Below are positions 60,656 to 64,000 of a stretch of DNA of 64,000 bases, piece after piece. The notes beneath the pieces were generated by a model. That model did no database searches. It saw nothing but the letters and a program-made list of their open reading frames with translations, and had not been told where the DNA came from. How positions within the stretch are numbered: position 1 is the first letter of the stretch; the number at the start of each line of letters is the position of its first letter. Origin of the DNA: CBDFGK01 sp965247075 (GTDB taxonomy: Bacteria; Pseudomonadota; Gammaproteobacteria; Pseudomonadales; Halieaceae). The DNA lies in the NCBI GenBank assembly GCA_965247075.1, contig CBDFGK010000002.1:930001-994000 (forward strand), in the 5' to 3' direction. The position numbers and the translations under genes were made by a program.

Positions 60656-62526
60656 CGTTGCTCTCCATCTGCGCTCAAGGCTGTTCCGCCGGCTGTCTTG
60701 CGTCGCAAAGGTGTTACATTGCTGCCGGGAATTTGTTGCAGAATCTGTTTGCGGATATTGCGCGCACTAATCGGTGTGCCATCGAAGCACAATACTGATT
60801 TGAGCTTGTCCGGACCGAATTCAAACTCCGCCATTAGCAAAGTACGCAGCTGCGCATCCCTGTTTTGCTCGATCACAAAAGTGCGCTCGTGGTTGTCAAT
60901 AAACGCCTCAACATCATCATTGAAGGGGAATGAGCGGACCCGCATGGCATCGACAAAAACCCCCTCCTCTGCCAGGTAGTCCAGCGCCTCCAGTGATGAG
61001 GCCTCACTGGTTCCAAAAAAGATAACCCCGTAGTCGGTGGCTTGTGAGGCCGGGGTCATGACCGGGCCGGGCACGTACTGCTTGGCGGTTTCCCACTTGG
61101 CCATCAGCCGGTGCATGTTGCGCTCGTAAACCTCCCCACTCTCTGTGTAAACGGCGTAATCATCCCGGGAGGTGCCGCGGGTAACATAGGCACCCCTGCT
61201 GGGATGGGTGCCCGGGTAGGTGCGGTAACAAATCGCGTCCAGGTCCACATCCAGGTAGCGACCAAATTCGGCACCGTTTTCCAACTCATCGGCGGTCATA
61301 ATCTTGCCCCGATCGTAGCGGCGATCATCATCCCACTCCAGCGGTGGCGACATATTGTCATTCATGCCCAGCTCCAGGTCGGTCAGCATGATAATCGGTG
61401 TTTGCAGGCGCTCCGCCAGGTCGAAAGAGTCTGCGGCCATGTCAAAACATTCGCGCGGCGTCGACGGGAACAACAGTACCTGCTTGGTATCCCCGTGGGA
61501 GGCATAGGCTGCCGAAAGGATGTCCGATTGCTGAGTCCTGGTCGGCATGCCGGTGGAGGGGCCCGCCCGCTGTACGTCTATCAATACCACCGGAACCTCG
61601 GCATAGTAGGCCAGTCCCAAAAACTCTGCCATCAGGCTGAGGCCAGGGCCGCTCGTTGCGGTAAAGGAGCGGGCTCCATTCCAGGCGGCGCCGATCACCA
61701 TGCCGATGGCGGCGAGTTCATCTTCGGCCTGCACAATCGCAAAGTTTTTGCGGCCGGTGCCGGGGTCTATACGCATGCGTTTACAATATTTCTCGAAGGC
61801 CTCAATCACCGAGGTCGACGGCGTAATCGGGTACCAGGCCGCCATGCTCGCGCCGCCGTAGATACAACCCAGACCGATCGCGGTGTTGCCGTCCAGCAGG
61901 ATGCTGTCGCCAACCAGGTCGCGTTTTTCCACCCGAATCGAAATGGGGCAATCGTAATTTTCCTTGGTGTACCGGTGACCCAGTTCCAGGGCGTGAATAT
62001 TAGGCGCAATCAGTTTTTCCTTGCCTTTGAACTGATCGCCAACCAACTCGGTGATGACCTTGAAGTCGATATCCAGTAGCGCGGCCAGCGCCCCCACGTA
62101 GATAATATTTTTGAATAGCTGCCGCTGGCGTGGGTCCGCGTATTCACGGTTGCAGATTGCCGTCAGCGGTACACCGATAATATGTACATCGTTGCGCAGC
62201 AGACGCAGGTCCAGGGGTTTGGTGTTGTCGTAAATGAAATATCCACCACTCTCTACTTCCTGGATATCCGAAGGCATACTCTGCGGGTTGACGCTGAGCA
62301 TAATGTCTACCCCGCCACGCCGGCCCAGGTAGCCTTTATCACTGACCCGCACTTCATACCAGGTGGGCAGCCCCTGGATATTGGAGGGGAATATATTCTT
62401 CGGCGATACCGGCAGGCCCATACGGAACAGGGATTTGGCGAACAGGTGGTTGGCGCTGGCAGAGCCGGTGCCATTGACGTTGGCAAACTTGATAACGAAA
62501 TCGTTGACGGCGCTTATGGTTTTCAT
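60652..62526 (-). CDS. korA: 2-oxoacid:ferredoxin oxidoreductase, fused gamma-alpha subunit
   Basis: The 624-residue subunit has an N-terminal gamma domain (about residues 8-190, NVNGTGSASANHLFAKSLFRMG) fused to the alpha pyrimidine-binding domain (from about 210: LDGNTAIGLGCIYGGASMAAWYPITPSTS in outline, then TATSGPGLSLMAEFLGLA). The fused form is common in aerobic bacteria and archaea. It starts 1 bp after the GltD-like gene stop, so three genes form one unit. Confidence 0.92.
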   Translation of the reverse strand: MKTISAVNDFVIKFANVNGTGSASANHLFAKSLFRMGLPVSPKNIFPSNIQGLPTWYEVRVSDKGYLGRRGGVDIMLSVNPQSMPSDIQEVESGGYFIYDNTKPLDLRLLRNDVHIIGVPLTAICNREYADPRQRQLFKNIIYVGALAALLDIDFKVITELVGDQFKGKEKLIAPNIHALELGHRYTKENYDCPISIRVEKRDLVGDSILLDGNTAIGLGCIYGGASMAAWYPITPSTSVIEAFEKYCKRMRIDPGTGRKNFAIVQAEDELAAIGMVIGAAWNGARSFTATSGPGLSLMAEFLGLAYYAEVPVVLIDVQRAGPSTGMPTRTQQSDILSAAYASHGDTKQVLLFPSTPRECFDMAADSFDLAERLQTPIIMLTDLELGMNDNMSPPLEWDDDRRYDRGKIMTADELENGAEFGRYLDVDLDAICYRTYPGTHPSRGAYVTRGTSRDDYAVYTESGEVYERNMHRLMAKWETAKQYVPGPVMTPASQATDYGVIFFGTSEASSLEALDYLAEEGVFVDAMRVRSFPFNDDVEAFIDNHERTFVIEQNRDAQLRTLLMAEFEFGPDKLKSVLCFDGTPISARNIRKQILQQIPGSNVTPLRRKTAGGTALSADGEQR

Positions 62527-62527
62527 A

Positions 62528-64000
62528 TTACTGCCCCGCCTTGCTTACGTTATAGAGGAATTTCTGCATGTCCCAGGCGGTGGTGGGACAACGCTCGGCG
62601 CACAGGCCGCAATGCAAACAGACGTTTTCGTCCTTGACCATGACCCGCTGAGTGGGCAATTCGGCAGATACATACAAATCCTGCGCCAGGTTGTTGGCGG
62701 GCATGGTCAACCGCGGGCGCAGCTCGGCTTCTTCCGCATTGCCGGTAAAGCTGATGCAATCGGTTGGACAGATATCCACGCAGGCATCACATTCGATGCA
62801 AAGCGGCGCATCAAATACGGTCTGCACGTCACAGTTGAGACAGCGCTGGGCTTCTTTAAAACCAATAGTGGCATCAAAACCCAGTTCTACCTCGATCTTG
62901 CGATCACCCAGCGATTTCTTTTTATCCGCCAACGGCACGACATAGCGCAAGTCGTCCTCGATAGCATTGTCGTAGCTCCACTCGTGCACGCCCATTTTCT
63001 GGCTGACCAGGTTGGTACCCGGCGCGGGTCGCATGTCCACCGACTCACCGCGACAGAGCAGGTCTATGGATATGGCCGCCTGGTGGCCGTGGGCTACTGC
63101 GGTGATGATATTCTCGGGGCCAAAGGCAGAGTCACCACCAAAAAATACGTTTTCGATACTGGACTGGAAGGTGCTTGCATTGACCACCGGCATATCCCAC
63201 TTGCCAAACTCCATGCCGATGTCGCGCTCTATCCAGGGAAAGGTATTTTCCTGGCCAATGGCCATGAGCACGTTATCGCACTCCATGAATACCGGGTCTT
63301 CGCCGGTGGGCACCAACTCTCGCTTGCCCTGGTCATCGTAAACCGCCGCCACTTTCTCAAAATTCATGCCCACCAATTTGCCCGCCTCCAGCACAAACTC
63401 CGTGGGCACGTGGTTATCGTAGATAGGGATGTCTTCGTGCATGGCATCTTCCTTCTCCCAGGGCGATGCCTTCATATCGGCAAAGGGGCTGCGCACTACC
63501 ACCCGCACATCTTCACCGCCCATGCGCCGGGCAGTGCGGCAGCAGTCCATGGCGGTATTGCCACCACCGAGTACTAACACCTTCTTGCCGATGCTACCGG
63601 TGTGCTCAAAGGCGACGTTGGCGAGGAAATCGATACCAATGTAGGTCTGGCCGGCGGCTTCCTGACGGCCGGGAAGATTGGGCAGATCCTTGCCCCGGGG
63701 CGCGCCGGTGCCGACAAAGATGGCATCGTAGCCCTTGTCCATGACATTACTGAGACTATCGATGTAATGGTCAAAGGTGGATATGACGCCCATATCGAGG
63801 ATGTAGTTCACCTCCTGGCGCAATACTTCTATGGGCAGGCGAAAGGAAGGGATCTGGCTCAGCATCATGCCGCCACCTTCAATTTGCTCGTCAAACAGGT
63901 CGATGGCATAGCCCAGCGGGGCCAGGTCGCGGGCCACTGTCAGCGCCGCCGGACCGCCGCCGATCAGGGCGATGCGCTTGCCGTTTTTATGGCGCGGTAT
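62528..64000 (-). CDS. GltD-like NAD(P)H flavoprotein with two 4Fe-4S clusters, 5' end outside window
   Basis: The frame is open to the window edge (the 21 codons before the internal GTG at 63937 read HKNGKRIALIGGGPAALTVA, an FAD-binding motif), so at least 491 residues are visible. The second nucleotide site is KKVLVLGGGNTAMDC. The C-terminus holds ferredoxin-type motifs CIECDACVDICPTDC and CLHCGLCAERCP. The architecture is that of NADPH-dependent glutamate-synthase-small-subunit-like proteins that move electrons between NAD(P)H and ferredoxin. Next to korAB it probably serves as electron partner of the oxidoreductase (inference). Confidence 0.9.
   Translation of the reverse strand: MPRHKNGKRIALIGGGPAALTVARDLAPLGYAIDLFDEQIEGGGMMLSQIPSFRLPIEVLRQEVNYILDMGVISTFDHYIDSLSNVMDKGYDAIFVGTGAPRGKDLPNLPGRQEAAGQTYIGIDFLANVAFEHTGSIGKKVLVLGGGNTAMDCCRTARRMGGEDVRVVVRSPFADMKASPWEKEDAMHEDIPIYDNHVPTEFVLEAGKLVGMNFEKVAAVYDDQGKRELVPTGEDPVFMECDNVLMAIGQENTFPWIERDIGMEFGKWDMPVVNASTFQSSIENVFFGGDSAFGPENIITAVAHGHQAAISIDLLCRGESVDMRPAPGTNLVSQKMGVHEWSYDNAIEDDLRYVVPLADKKKSLGDRKIEVELGFDATIGFKEAQRCLNCDVQTVFDAPLCIECDACVDICPTDCISFTGNAEEAELRPRLTMPANNLAQDLYVSAELPTQRVMVKDENVCLHCGLCAERCPTTAWDMQKFLYNVSKAGQ

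Noticed and set aside
1..64000. Prophage
   Set aside because: No capsid, terminase, portal, tail or phage integrase motif was seen. The mobile content is limited to insertion sequences and their fragments.

Overview
The window looks like a chromosomal stretch of a GC-rich, aerobic, probably marine gammaproteobacterium. The housekeeping block at 31-52 kb (der-bamB-yfgM-hisS-ispG-rodZ-pilW-rlmN-ndk-iscS-trmJ, suhB, secF-secD, purL, mltF, tadA) follows the order known from Pseudomonas and its relatives. A Gly(CCC) tRNA, a lone nqrM (Na+-NQR maturation factor) and a steroid/branched-acid CoA-catabolism operon fit the same picture. No taxonomic search could be run, so the assignment is inference.

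Layout. 0-1.8 kb: thiolase 3' end, a RibBA-type riboflavin enzyme and tRNA-Gly. 1.8-5.6 kb: a scrapyard of transposase fragments, a broken copy of an autotransporter 3' end and a small membrane-anchored coiled-coil gene. 5.6-16.1 kb: one giant minus-strand gene (3452 codons) for a secreted Ig/PKD/cadherin-like repeat adhesin with a C-terminal autotransporter barrel; an uninterrupted G18 tract lies just before its start codon, between two related signal-peptide-coding segments. 16.1-19.6 kb: the true nqrM, followed by six tandem copies of a divergent cassette made of a shortened nqrM copy and a small transmembrane coiled-coil gene whose coil length varies by in-frame 21- and 33-bp repeats; an IS end scar lies inside the array. 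19.8-27.3 kb: a minus-strand operon (DUF35 protein, two lipid-transfer-type thiolase homologues, acyl-CoA synthetase, crotonase, alpha-methylacyl-CoA racemase, nitroreductase) that resembles actinobacterial sterol side-chain gene sets. 27.4-30.6 kb: a GIN-domain protein, a YtrA-type GntR repressor and an ABC exporter, with a perfect palindrome before the first gene. 30.6-51.7 kb: truncated haemoglobin and the conserved housekeeping block. 51.7-57.5 kb: an accessory island with an IS3 scrap, a DUF4214 protein carrying five near-identical 115-residue PPC-like repeats, and an abiE toxin-antitoxin operon broken by an IS4 insertion with a 5-bp target duplication and by a frameshift. 57.5-64 kb: a PhoU-like DUF47 protein, a porin, and a 2-oxoacid:ferredoxin oxidoreductase (alpha, beta) with a GltD-like flavoprotein carrying two 4Fe-4S clusters, cut by the window end.

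The most unusual part is 2-19.6 kb. A giant surface adhesin with a possible phase-variation tract, degraded copies of its 3' end, and seven coiled-coil paralogues undergoing repeat expansion lie together with nqrM. The physical link and the repeats are seen directly in the sequence; a functional link is inference.
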